Below are positions 42,385 to 51,688 of a stretch of 64,000 bases of DNA, piece by piece. Both the position numbers and the translations under genes were made by a program. Numbering within the stretch: the first letter of the stretch is position 1; each line of letters opens with the position of its first letter. This DNA is from Lewinellaceae bacterium (GTDB lineage: Bacteria > Bacteroidota > Bacteroidia > Chitinophagales > Saprospiraceae): assembly GCA_020636095.1 (NCBI GenBank), contig JACJYN010000002.1, forward strand, positions 1,364,001-1,428,000. The letters run 5' to 3'. The notes under the pieces were generated by a model that was given only the letters and a program-made list of their open reading frames with translations, had not been told where the DNA came from and did not search any database.

Positions 42385-44859
42385 ATGAGGGATTATATGT
42401 CCGCAGAACCATCAGAAGGCGGAGCTGTGTTCCAGGGCATTCTGGAAGCCAATCTGTTATTGCAGGAAGGGCAGGAGTTCCAGCTGGCATTGCCCGGGGC
42501 AGTAACAGTTCTTTGCCAAACCCTTTTCCTCAATGCAGCCTATGTGTACAAAGTGCAAGGCGTGTCTGAGGATGCCGCGTCCTTTGAATTTGGGTTGCTC
42601 CACGGTAATCCGGCCCCGGATACTTCCAACGCAGCCATCTCATCCGGCAGTTTCACAAAGGAATTCATAGGCCAGCTTGAGCAGGGCTTAAACCTTAAGG
42701 CCAACAGCGGCCGGATGCCGGCCGATTGGCGCCGGTTATTGCCCGAAGCCCCGGGCCCGGTTTGCCGGCTATGCCCTATCCGGCCTGCCGGCAGGCTCGT
42801 TGGCTTGTTGGCTGTTTCCGGCCGGAAAGAGAGGCTTAAAACGGAACTGCCGTTGCATTATTTTTGCCAAAGCCTTGGCGCCTGTTTTGAAAGGGATCAA
42901 GACAACTGGAGGCAGGAGTTGCAAAACAAGCACCAACAGGAAAAGCGGTTGAAGGAAAGCATCCTTTCTACAGTGCCTGACTACATTCATGTTTATAATC
43001 TGAAGAGTCGACATTTTTCCTATTACAATTCCGGGCCCTGCTTTTTTGGGCACAATCTGATTCAGGTCAATGACCCGGTGGAACTGGTCGCGGGCATCGT
43101 CCACCCCAAGGATATGGAAACTGTCGGATTTGACTATCTCAAGCGCATTGCCAAAAATACCGGTGATGAGATTCTGGATCTGGAATACCGCATTCGCCGT
43201 AAGGATGGCAGCTGGGCATGGGCCCTTACCCGGGCCAGGCCCTTCCGGTTTGGCCCGGAGGGCCAACTGGAAGAAATCATAACCGTAACGCAGGATATCA
43301 CAGCAAAAAAGGAACAGGAAGCCGAACTTCAACAAAGCCAGCAAATGCTCAACATGGCCTTTGAAGGCGCCAAACTGGGTGTCTGGGAATGGGATATTGA
43401 CCAGCGGCTGGTTACTTACAGCAACCGCTTTTTAGAATACCTGGGGTATGACCCCTCCCATTTTAGCAAGCAGTACATCGAATTTGAAAAACTCTTCCAT
43501 CCCGATGATGTTCCCCGGCTACCCAATGAGTTTCAGGCCGAAACCCTGCAGGATGATAATTTTGAGCTGGATTACCGGCTCCTGGCAAAGTGTGGCCGCT
43601 ATCACTGGATTTACGACCGGGGCCTCGTCGTTCAACGAAGTTCAGAAGGCAAACCTATAAAAGCCATTGGCATCTCTATTGATATCACCCATCGCCAGGC
43701 AACACAAAAAGCCCTGGAGGAAAGTGAGGCCATCCAGAAAGCGATCCTCAAAGCCCTGCCGGACCTTAAATTCCGCCTCAGTACGGATGGCGTTTTCCTC
43801 GATTATTTCACATCACAGGAAAACGACGATGCGCTTTTCCTGGCTCCTGAACACTTCCTCGGCCGCTCCGTCGGAGATGTCATGCCGGCATACCTCTCCA
43901 AAGCTATTATGAAAAACCTCCAACTGGCTTCCGAACAGGGTAAAGTCCAGTCTTTTGAATACCCCCTGTCGATACAAGGCGCTATCAAATATTTTGAAGC
44001 GCGGATCAGCGCTATTAATGATCAGGAGGTGATCGTCGTTGTCCGCGATATTACAGCCCTTAAACAAACCCGGCAAGAACTGGAACGCAAAGTGCGGGAA
44101 TTGGACCAAAACAATCAGAAACTCCAAAAATATGTGGACTCCAACCTCCAGTTGGAAAACTTCGCCCAAACCGTCTCTCACGATCTTCGCGAACCGGTCC
44201 GGACCGTCAATAGCTTCTCTCAGCTCCTGCATAAAAAATACCATGGGCAACTGGATGAAGATGCCGATACCTTTCTTCATTTTATCACTACCAGTGCGTC
44301 CAACATGAATACCCTGATCGAGGACCTGCTGGAATATTCCCGCTTCAATAACAGTGAACACCAAACCGAGGAGATTCCGGTCGAACAATTGCTGCAGGCT
44401 GTCACCAGTGACCTGAACGGGCTGATCACTGAATGGCAGGCGTCCATCAACATTTGCACCCCCTTGCCAACTATCCGCGGCAACTGGACTAAGATCAGCC
44501 AGCTCTTTCAGAACCTCATTTCCAATGCTATTAAGTTTAGAAAGAAGGGCGAATTGCCGATGATTGAAATCTATTCCTTTGACGACTTGAAAAAATGGGC
44601 CTTCGCTATTAAAGACAACGGCATCGGCATCAACCCGGATTACCAGCAACAGATTTTCCTGCTTTTCCGGCGCCTGCACAGCCGGAGGTTCTATCCTGGT
44701 TCCGGCATTGGCCTCTCGCTTTGTAAACGAGTAGTAGAACAACATGGCGGCACAATATGGGTGGAATCTCAGCCGGGCGAAGGCTCCACTTTTTATTTCA
44801 CGATCCCCAAACCCCCAGTAGAAGAGAAAAACCAAACCTGGCCTCTCACCGAGCGCTAA
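42385..44859 (+). CDS. Multi-PAS sensor histidine kinase
   Basis: 824 residues, soluble. An N-terminal region of about 180 residues (GAF-like impression, no clear motif) is followed by PAS domains at about 195-310, 320-440 and 455-565, each of the first two ending in PAC-like stretches (VTQDITAKKEQEAELQ; ISIDITHRQATQKALEE). A coiled linker leads to HisKA with phospho-acceptor His599 (FAQTVSHDLREPVRT) and the HATPase with N box NLISNAIKFRKK, G1 IKDNGIGINPDYQQ and G2 GSGIGLSLCKRVVEQHGG. This is the bacteriophytochrome-type H-box group. No response regulator is adjacent. ATG 42397 is another possible start. Confidence 0.94.
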   Translation: MRDYMSAEPSEGGAVFQGILEANLLLQEGQEFQLALPGAVTVLCQTLFLNAAYVYKVQGVSEDAASFEFGLLHGNPAPDTSNAAISSGSFTKEFIGQLEQGLNLKANSGRMPADWRRLLPEAPGPVCRLCPIRPAGRLVGLLAVSGRKERLKTELPLHYFCQSLGACFERDQDNWRQELQNKHQQEKRLKESILSTVPDYIHVYNLKSRHFSYYNSGPCFFGHNLIQVNDPVELVAGIVHPKDMETVGFDYLKRIAKNTGDEILDLEYRIRRKDGSWAWALTRARPFRFGPEGQLEEIITVTQDITAKKEQEAELQQSQQMLNMAFEGAKLGVWEWDIDQRLVTYSNRFLEYLGYDPSHFSKQYIEFEKLFHPDDVPRLPNEFQAETLQDDNFELDYRLLAKCGRYHWIYDRGLVVQRSSEGKPIKAIGISIDITHRQATQKALEESEAIQKAILKALPDLKFRLSTDGVFLDYFTSQENDDALFLAPEHFLGRSVGDVMPAYLSKAIMKNLQLASEQGKVQSFEYPLSIQGAIKYFEARISAINDQEVIVVVRDITALKQTRQELERKVRELDQNNQKLQKYVDSNLQLENFAQTVSHDLREPVRTVNSFSQLLHKKYHGQLDEDADTFLHFITTSASNMNTLIEDLLEYSRFNNSEHQTEEIPVEQLLQAVTSDLNGLITEWQASINICTPLPTIRGNWTKISQLFQNLISNAIKFRKKGELPMIEIYSFDDLKKWAFAIKDNGIGINPDYQQQIFLLFRRLHSRRFYPGSGIGLSLCKRVVEQHGGTIWVESQPGEGSTFYFTIPKPPVEEKNQTWPLTER

Positions 44860-44896
44860 TAAAACCAAAGGCTTTAGTTGTTGTTATTAGTTACTT

Positions 44897-45907
44897 ATGG
44901 CGCTACTTGAATTCAACGACAAAGGTATCTACTGCCCGCCGGCAGATGTTTACATCGACCCCTGGAAACCCGTCGATCGGGCACTCATTACCCACGGCCA
45001 TGCGGACCACTCCCGACGGGGCAACAAACACTACCTCTGCACTGAATCGGCTAAACCCGTCATTCGATACCGCCTGGGAGATGTGCAGATTCAAACGGTT
45101 CGGTTCGGAGAACAGCTCTCCCATAATGGAGTCATCTTCTCCTTTCACCCGGCAGGGCATATCCTTGGATCCGCCCAGATTCGCGTCGAATACGAAGGGG
45201 AAGTTTGGGCCGTGTCCGGCGATTACAAACTGGAGAACGACGGCTTGTCCGAGCCCTTCGAACCGGTGCGTTGCCATACCTTTATCACCGAATCCACTTT
45301 TGGGCTGCCGGTCTATCGCTGGCAGGAACAAAGCAAGGTCTTTGAAGAGATTAATGACTGGTGGCGGAAAAACAAAGCCGAAGGCAAAGTAAGTTTACTC
45401 ACCGCCTACGCGCTGGGAAAGGCACAGCGCCTGATGCGGGGCCTGGACGAAAGCATCGGCCCGATCTTCACCCATGGCGCCATCGAAAATACCAACCAGG
45501 TGATGCGACGTCAGGGCGTCAAGCTGCCCAAAGCCAAAAAAGTATCCAACAAATTCAAAAAAGAGGAGTATGCCGGGGGAATCGTGATCGCGCCCCCCTC
45601 TGCTATCAGCGCACCCTGGATACGCAAATTCAACCCCCTTTCCATCGGCATTGCCTCCGGGTGGATGACCCTCAGAGGCGCCCGCCGCCGCCGCGCCGCC
45701 GACCGCGGTTTCGTCCTCTCTGACCACGCCGACTGGAACGGCCTCAATGAGGCCATCACCGCTACGGGCGCCGAACGCATCATCGTTACCCATGGCTATA
45801 CCAACCTCTTTACCCGCTGGCTGAGAGAAGAACGGGGGTTGGATGCGGTTGAAGCCCAAACGGAATTCGAAGGGGAATTGTCCGAGGACAAGGAGACGGA
45901 GGAGTGA
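44897..45907 (+). CDS. Ligase-associated DNA exonuclease (metallo-beta-lactamase fold)
   Basis: 336 residues. The metal-binding signature HGHADH (His33, His35, Asp37, His38) opens the beta-lactamase/beta-CASP nuclease core; further motifs are HPAGHILGSAQIRVEYEG, SGDYKLENDGLSEPFEPV and FVLSDHADWNGLNEAI. The family is encoded beside an ATP-dependent DNA ligase in a repair cassette that usually also has an Lhr-like helicase and a phosphoesterase. Here the ligase follows 259 bases later on the same strand; the other two partners are not next to it. Confidence 0.94.
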   Translation: MALLEFNDKGIYCPPADVYIDPWKPVDRALITHGHADHSRRGNKHYLCTESAKPVIRYRLGDVQIQTVRFGEQLSHNGVIFSFHPAGHILGSAQIRVEYEGEVWAVSGDYKLENDGLSEPFEPVRCHTFITESTFGLPVYRWQEQSKVFEEINDWWRKNKAEGKVSLLTAYALGKAQRLMRGLDESIGPIFTHGAIENTNQVMRRQGVKLPKAKKVSNKFKKEEYAGGIVIAPPSAISAPWIRKFNPLSIGIASGWMTLRGARRRRAADRGFVLSDHADWNGLNEAITATGAERIIVTHGYTNLFTRWLREERGLDAVEAQTEFEGELSEDKETEE

Positions 45908-45918
45908 ATAGGGGGAAT

Positions 45919-45948
45919 GGCTGTATTGTTATAGGGCTGTATTGTTGA
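45919..45948. repeat. Copy of the TATTG...TTATA repeat family
   Basis: GGCTGTATTGTTATAGGGCT followed by GTATTGTTGA, beginning 11 bases after the exonuclease stop. It is a shortened version of the copy at 26592. The rest of 45949-46166 contains CTCCGTC/GACGGAG (about 45955-45992), a loose inverted pair, and AT-rich sequence before the ligase. Confidence 0.65.
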
Positions 45949-46166
45949 GAGCACTCCGTCTCCGCCGGCAGTAGTCCGGCTATGACGGACGGAGGCCGGA
46001 AACTCCAGGAAAGGAATGAAGGCCTGAATTAGCGGATGATTGAATAATTTCAATATGTAATTGATTCTGACTTTCAAGTTCAAACATATTTTATTCATAT
46101 TCATTCCTTCATTCATTCGGGAGGGTTTCCGGCCCTATAACCATGCCCAGGTAAAACACTGCAACC

Positions 46167-47762
46167 ATGAAACACTTCGCATCCCTGTACACCCAACTCG
46201 ACCAGACCACCAAGACCAATGCCAAGGTCAGTGCGCTGGCTCAGTATTTTGAACAGGCCAGTGACGAAGACCAGTTATGGACCGTGGCCATCCTTTCCCA
46301 CCGCCGGCCCAAAAGAACAGTCAATTCCACCTTACTGAGAACCTGGGCTGCCGAAATGGCGGACATCCCACTGTGGCTGTTCGAGGAATCCTATCACGTG
46401 GTGGGCGACCTGAGCGAGGCCATTGCCCTTACCCTGCCCCGTCCGCAGGTGGAAAACACCCATTCCCTTACCTACTGGATTGAATACATCAAATCTCTGG
46501 ACAAGCTGGAGGAAACGGAGAAAAAGGAACGGATTTGCGCGGCGTGGCAAAGCATGGACTACACCGAACGCCTGGTCTTTAATAAACTGATCACCGGCGG
46601 TTTTCGCATCGGCGTTTCGCAGAAGCTCATGGTGCGCGCCTTGTCTCAGTATACCGCCATTGACGAAGACATCCTGGCGCACCGCATCATGGGCAACTGG
46701 GATCCCAGCGAAACCTCCTTCGAAAGCCTCATCCTCACCCGAAATCCACTGGAGGACATTTCTAAACCCTATCCTTTCTATCTGGCCTATGCCCTGGAGG
46801 AGGAGCCCGAAGCACTGGGCGCCCCGGCAGACTGGGCAGCCGAACGCAAATGGGACGGCATCCGCGGGCAACTCATCGTCCGCGAGAATGAACTCTTCGT
46901 TTGGTCCCGGGGGGAAGAACTGGTGACCGACAAATTTCCGGAATTCCACCCGCTCGCCGAACTGCTGCCCAACGGCGCCGTTATCGATGGCGAAATCCTC
47001 CCCTTTAAAGACGGCCGGCCACTCACCTTCAATGACCTGCAAACGCGCATCGGACGGAAGAACGTCTCTAAAAGTATCCTGAAAAAAACGCCGGTAGCCA
47101 TGATGGCCTACGACCTGCTGGAATGGCAGGGAGAAGATATCCGTCACTATCCATTCCAGGAACGGCGCCGCCTGCTGGAAGAGATGATGGCCAACTGCGA
47201 TACTCAGGGCATTCTGCTCCTTTCCGAGGCCCTGGCTTTCCACACCTGGGCAGAGCTGGTAACGGAACGGGAAAACTCCCGGGAACATCACAGCGAAGGG
47301 CTGATGCTGAAGCGAAAGGACGCGCCCTACCAGTCCGGCCGGAAAAAGGGCGGCTGGTGGAAATGGAAGATCGACCCACTGGCCATCGATGCCGTTATGA
47401 TCTACGCCCAACGGGGCCACGGGCGGCGCGCCAACCTGTTCACTGATTTCACGTTTGCCGTTTGGGATGGCAACACACTTGTGCCTTTCGCCAAGGCCTA
47501 TTCCGGCCTGACGGACAAGGAATTCCAGGAAATCACCGCCTGGGTTCGCCGAAATACCCGCGAGCGTTTCGGCCCGGTGCACAGTGTGGAACCTACGTTT
47601 GTCTTCGAAATCGCCTTCGAAGGAATCCGCGCTTCCACCCGCCACAAATCCGGCGTGGCCCTGCGCTTCCCCCGCATCAGCCGGTGGCGGAAAGACAAAA
47701 CGGTTCGGGAAGCTAATACGTTGGAGGATCTGAAGGAGATGCTAAGGGTGTACGAGGGGTAA
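46167..47762 (+). CDS. ATP-dependent DNA ligase
   Basis: 531 residues. It seals nicks using ATP through an adenylated lysine, Lys228 in AERKWDGIRGQ (motif I KxDGxR). Motif III is seen as GAVIDGEILPF, motif IV as SEGLMLKRKDAPYQSG and motif V as GGWWKWKIDPLAIDAVM. The N-terminal 200 residues are the DNA-binding domain (AVAILSHRRPKR; LITGGFRIGVSQKLMVRALSQ). This is the LigB-like archaeal/bacterial type, linked to the exonuclease just upstream as a repair module, in addition to the NAD-dependent replicative ligase expected elsewhere. Confidence 0.95.
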   Translation: MKHFASLYTQLDQTTKTNAKVSALAQYFEQASDEDQLWTVAILSHRRPKRTVNSTLLRTWAAEMADIPLWLFEESYHVVGDLSEAIALTLPRPQVENTHSLTYWIEYIKSLDKLEETEKKERICAAWQSMDYTERLVFNKLITGGFRIGVSQKLMVRALSQYTAIDEDILAHRIMGNWDPSETSFESLILTRNPLEDISKPYPFYLAYALEEEPEALGAPADWAAERKWDGIRGQLIVRENELFVWSRGEELVTDKFPEFHPLAELLPNGAVIDGEILPFKDGRPLTFNDLQTRIGRKNVSKSILKKTPVAMMAYDLLEWQGEDIRHYPFQERRRLLEEMMANCDTQGILLLSEALAFHTWAELVTERENSREHHSEGLMLKRKDAPYQSGRKKGGWWKWKIDPLAIDAVMIYAQRGHGRRANLFTDFTFAVWDGNTLVPFAKAYSGLTDKEFQEITAWVRRNTRERFGPVHSVEPTFVFEIAFEGIRASTRHKSGVALRFPRISRWRKDKTVREANTLEDLKEMLRVYEG

Positions 47763-47783
47763 GGTGTGGGCACTCCTTCTCCC

Positions 47784-48836
47784 TCAAATATTATCATGCC
47801 CCGAAATATAAAGCGGCGCCTCGGTAAGGTTAGCCGCCTCTGTTGCTGAAAACCCCTTCAAATTGACGATGAAGCGGGCCTCGGAATCCCCTACAAAGCG
47901 GTGTAACAGCCCCATGCGGTTGTGCTTCAGCAGGCGTGGATAAAACGGGTCGCGCTCGTCGAACCAGAATATTGCGGAATGATAGCCGTACCGGGCCAAC
48001 AACCCTTCCAGCAGGCCCTGCAGGCGGTTTTCATAGCCCGGGACGACAAAGAAACCTTCAAAGGTGAGAAAGCGAAAATCGCGGGGATTAAAGATGCGGT
48101 TGAGCAGAGGGATGTAAGGAAGGGCCGGCAGCAGGGCCCCGATCAGGCCCGGAAGTTTCTCTATGGCCCAATGGGCCCGATGGGCCTGCACGCCCGCAAT
48201 GGCCTGCCCCCCTTCTTCCAACACAAAATAACCCTGGTTGATGCACAGGTTGTCCGTCATCCAGAAAGCATAATCGGAATACATGGCTTCCAGCCGGGGA
48301 AGAAAGGCCGTAAATTCATCCTTGCTCAACGGCCTTACCGCCGGGTTGGCCCTCGGAAAAAACCGGCTGAAGCCAACGGTCTTAATCGTAGCCAACTCGC
48401 TAAAGCCCACTGAATGGACTACTTTTTTCACCCGGGCGTTCCTGGCTTCAATAGCGGCATAGAAGGCCGCCTGCCGTTCCTCGTGCTCAATGGCCCACTG
48501 CATGACCAGTTTGCTAAACCTGCCAACCAGGCCCTTTCCCTTCATCTCCGGAGCGGCGGCAAAATAGCGGATGTAAAGGCCCTGGTTCTCCTGCCCCCGG
48601 CTTTTGATGGTTCGCCGGCAGAAAGTGACGGCAGCCTGTAGCCTGCCATCCCGGCGGACGGTAAAAAAATAGGGGCCGGGAATGTGACTGAGATGCTCCC
48701 GGCTGTAATAGTGGTGGTAAAGAGTCTGTTTGGTGCCCAGGGAGGCGTGCTCCATTATTTTGAAGAACTCCTCATCCATTGCATATTCCTTGTACATCTG
48801 GTAGCCATCTTCTTCGAAGAGCAGTTCGCGTTCCAT
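47784..48836 (-). CDS. GNAT-like acyltransferase
   Basis: 350 residues from ATG 48836 (MERELLFEEDGYQMYKEY). The acetyl-CoA-binding core is suggested by YIRYFAAAPEMKGKGLVGRFSK, with the R/Q-x-x-G-x-G/A-like turn, followed by AAIEARNARVKKVVHSVGF. The C-terminal half (LPALPYIPLLNRIFNPRDF and later YHSAIFWFDERDPFYPRLLKHN) resembles a second, degenerate GNAT domain. The substrate is unknown. The longer frame from 48920 adds 28 residues with no sign of being coded. It converges on the ligase with 21 bases between the stops. Confidence 0.8.
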   Translation of the reverse strand: MERELLFEEDGYQMYKEYAMDEEFFKIMEHASLGTKQTLYHHYYSREHLSHIPGPYFFTVRRDGRLQAAVTFCRRTIKSRGQENQGLYIRYFAAAPEMKGKGLVGRFSKLVMQWAIEHEERQAAFYAAIEARNARVKKVVHSVGFSELATIKTVGFSRFFPRANPAVRPLSKDEFTAFLPRLEAMYSDYAFWMTDNLCINQGYFVLEEGGQAIAGVQAHRAHWAIEKLPGLIGALLPALPYIPLLNRIFNPRDFRFLTFEGFFVVPGYENRLQGLLEGLLARYGYHSAIFWFDERDPFYPRLLKHNRMGLLHRFVGDSEARFIVNLKGFSATEAANLTEAPLYISGHDNI

Positions 48837-48975
48837 GGGCTGTGGATTGGTTTGAAATGTACGACCGTTATAAAAAGAAGCGCCGGCAATATCGCAGGTT
48901 GGAAAGTTAAAAAAAACCACTATTCACTACGGTGATTTTGGTCATGGGGGAAGGGCTGTTTACAATTCGGCTACC

Positions 48976-51306
48976 CTAAAATTCTATCCGATAGGCCAGA
49001 ATAGGAATAATCCCCAACTGGTACTTCTTCACCACCTGCATTTGCTGGGTATCGTAATAGCTGAAAGCCACATTTTGAGCATTGGCCAGGTTTTGAATAT
49101 CCAGTGCGAGGGTGGAATTGAACTTTTGGCGGTTCCACTTGCGGTAAAGCCGCAAATCCGGGCGAAAAAAGGCCGGTTGTTGTTCGGAAAAGGCTTTTTC
49201 TGAAACCAGGAGGGTCGTTCCCGCTTCCGAAGAAGCCGGCACATCGATGGGCGTTTCCCGAAAGCCCCCCAGGTACACCACCCGGATGTTCGCTCCCCAG
49301 GCCACCAGCCGGCCCTCTTTCTTCTGCCGGGCCCACTCTTTACCAAGGGTGGCGTTCAGGATATAGTTGCCATTGAAGCGGGTGTCGCGTTGGATACCGT
49401 CGCTGCCTTTGTACTTTGACTCGTAGTAGGTTGCGTTGAACAGGTAGAAAACGCCCCGGGTAAACAACCGCCGCAGCGTTATTTCCAGGCCGTAATTCAC
49501 ACCCGTCCCCTCATTCACCAATTCTTCGGTTACAAAACCCTCCAGCAAATTTAAGGCGGAAAAGGAGCTGCCCGGTGCAGCCGCAATCGGAACATCAAAA
49601 AGAGACTGATAGAAGAGCTCGGCCTGTAGAGAAGTGGCCTCCGCCAACTCCTGCCGGTAGCTCAACACCACGTGGTGTGCGCGGGTAAAGCCTAAATTTT
49701 TCCCAGCCTCCTTTCCTGAACGGGCGAAGTACAGCTGAGGAGGCTGTAGCTGGCTGTGCAAGCCATAGGCCAGGCTGAAACGCTGCCGGGAGCCGGGCCG
49801 CCACTCCATCGAAAGCCGGGGCTCCAATACGCTGTTGCCCGTCAGCCCGAAATACATAAAATGCAGGCCCGCGTTCATCCGGATAGCCGGAGCAAGCAGG
49901 CCGCTCCAATTGGCGTAGGGTTGCAGGACCGCCCCGCCTCCATCACCCGAAGCCAGGGTGTCCGAACTATTTGCAACCGATAAGATATCAAACGCTTGCT
50001 GGGTAAGCTGAAGCCCCAGGCGCAGAGAAGCCGCACGGCCCATTTTGCGGTTAAGCCAGCTGTGCAGGGTGTATTTGGCTTGCGTTTGTTCGTCCTCTTC
50101 CTGAAGGAACGTCGAATAATCATCGGCCAGCCGCTCACCGGTGCGGGAGCTGTTGGCTGCCGAGGCAGCCATGGCCGTATGCCAAAACGAGCGCGCCCCA
50201 ATGGGTAAGGCATAACTGGCCCCCAGAGCGCCCATTTTAGAACGAAAGGTTATATCAAAACGGTCCTTTTGAAATTCCCAGACGCTGGAGTCCCGCTCCG
50301 CTTCAAAAAGGTTTTCACTCAGGCCGCCCAGCCCGAAAAAGGTAAACTTGCCGCCGTTCCTGGTGGGAAAGGTGAGGTTGAAGGAAAAGTCCTGGAAATT
50401 GATCTGTTCATCCCCGAAATCCACGCCCAGGCTGGTAATCAGCCCGACCGTACTATACCGGTAATTGGCCAGGTAGGAAGCTCCGCTTTGCCGGGAGGCC
50501 GGCCCTTCGGCGGTCAGGTCAATGCCAATCAGGCCCGCCTGAATGATCTGTTCGTGTTGTTCATTATTGCCCGGCCGCAGGCGCATATCGAGCACTCCGC
50601 TCAGGGCATTGCCGTAGCTGGCCGGAAAGGCGCCGGTAAAAAAATGAGAAGTGCCCAGCATTTGGGCGCTGAGGATATTGACGCCGCCTCCGTTTTGCGT
50701 AACGCGGTCGCTAAAAGTGCCGGCATTGGGGGTATGGTTGGGGTTGACGATGTCTACGCCTTCCAGCCGCCAGATCAGGCTGTTGGGCGAATTGCCGCGG
50801 ATCACCAGCCCGTTGGCCTGGTCGTTTTCATTCACCACTCCGGCAAAGGCTGCGGCCAGCCGCGCCGGGTCGTAAAAGGTGGCCGGGAAACGGCGCGTCT
50901 CCTCCACCGTAATCGTTTGCACACTCAGGGGGTGCGGCACCCGGATATCACTTCGGGAAGCCCTGACTTCCACTACTTCCAAATCCAGGGCACGCTCCTT
51001 GAGTTCCAGGTTTAAAACGGTTTCCTTGCCCGACTCTACCAGCAGCTCTGCCAGTAGCAGGTCATCGTAGCCTACATGGCGCACCTCCAGTTGATAACGC
51101 CCTACCGGCGCTTCTTCCAGGCGAAAGTGGCCGGAAGAGTCCGTCACGGCGCCCATGTCCAGTTCCGCTATCGCTACCGTCGCGCCCGACAACGGCCGAT
51201 GGGTATCGGTATCGGCGACAATGCCCCGGATGGTTTGTGTGGGAAGTTGAGTGAGGGCTAAAATGGGAACGGCTAGTAGTACAACCAAGGTGCAGCTTCG
51301 CTTCAT
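48976..51306 (-). CDS. TonB-dependent receptor with carboxypeptidase-like domain
   Basis: 776 residues. Signal (TLVVLLAVPILALTQ), carboxypeptidase-regulatory-like domain at about 22-110 (TIRGIVADTDTHRPLSGATV; GRYQLEVRHVGYDDLLL), plug at about 125-230 (YDPARLAAAFAGVVNENDQ; GLVIRGNSPNSLIWRLEGVD), then the barrel (FFTGAFPASYGNALSGVLDM) to the end QLGIIPILAYRIEF with a terminal Phe. It has no SusD-like or DUF4249 partner next door. The ligand is unknown. The 139-base gap before the next start has no promoter I could place. Confidence 0.94.
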   Translation of the reverse strand: MKRSCTLVVLLAVPILALTQLPTQTIRGIVADTDTHRPLSGATVAIAELDMGAVTDSSGHFRLEEAPVGRYQLEVRHVGYDDLLLAELLVESGKETVLNLELKERALDLEVVEVRASRSDIRVPHPLSVQTITVEETRRFPATFYDPARLAAAFAGVVNENDQANGLVIRGNSPNSLIWRLEGVDIVNPNHTPNAGTFSDRVTQNGGGVNILSAQMLGTSHFFTGAFPASYGNALSGVLDMRLRPGNNEQHEQIIQAGLIGIDLTAEGPASRQSGASYLANYRYSTVGLITSLGVDFGDEQINFQDFSFNLTFPTRNGGKFTFFGLGGLSENLFEAERDSSVWEFQKDRFDITFRSKMGALGASYALPIGARSFWHTAMAASAANSSRTGERLADDYSTFLQEEDEQTQAKYTLHSWLNRKMGRAASLRLGLQLTQQAFDILSVANSSDTLASGDGGGAVLQPYANWSGLLAPAIRMNAGLHFMYFGLTGNSVLEPRLSMEWRPGSRQRFSLAYGLHSQLQPPQLYFARSGKEAGKNLGFTRAHHVVLSYRQELAEATSLQAELFYQSLFDVPIAAAPGSSFSALNLLEGFVTEELVNEGTGVNYGLEITLRRLFTRGVFYLFNATYYESKYKGSDGIQRDTRFNGNYILNATLGKEWARQKKEGRLVAWGANIRVVYLGGFRETPIDVPASSEAGTTLLVSEKAFSEQQPAFFRPDLRLYRKWNRQKFNSTLALDIQNLANAQNVAFSYYDTQQMQVVKKYQLGIIPILAYRIEF

Positions 51307-51485
51307 GAATTCTTTTTTTCCTGCTCAAATTTGTAAATCGGTGGGTTTGAGGAGCGGGTCAAAGGTAGGAAGATATCGGGAAGAATTGCCTGTTCGTAAA
51401 TGGGTAACAAGTCAAGTGACAACTTCGAGTTGTCTCTTGACTTTGCAGGTGCAGGCCCATTTTACCCAAGTTGATGACATTAATC

Positions 51486-51651
51486 CTAGGAGCCTGTCGG
51501 AGAAGTGTTGGTGAGGCGAGAACGAGCAAATATTATTCTGAACGAGGCGCGATGAAGGAGCATAGCGGCGCTACGCGACTGAAAAGCAACGAAGTGCAGA
51601 ACAATATTTGCCGTTCGCAGTCCATCAAGTACTTCTCCGACAGGCTCCTAG
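51486..51651. mobile_element. 166-bp palindromic element with perfect 21-bp terminal inverted repeats
   Basis: Positions 51486-51506 are the exact reverse complement of 51631-51651; the inner 17 bases are GAGCCTGTCGGAGAAGT and both ends read CTAG, which may be a 4-bp target duplication or part of the ends. Inside, GCAAATATTATTCTG and CAGAACAATATTTGC match in 14 of 15 positions, and the centre is TAGCGGCGCTA. So the whole element folds into one long hairpin. No transposase is present. It lies 180 bases upstream of the TonB receptor start, in a 382-base gap whose rest shows nothing else. Confidence 0.92.
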
Positions 51652-51688
51652 TGCGCCGGGCATGAAGTAATCTCCGACTATTATGGTG

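Noticed and set aside
46332..47645. 437-codon minus-strand ORF inside the DNA ligase gene
   Set aside because: Antisense shadow; the ligase motifs are complete on the plus strand.
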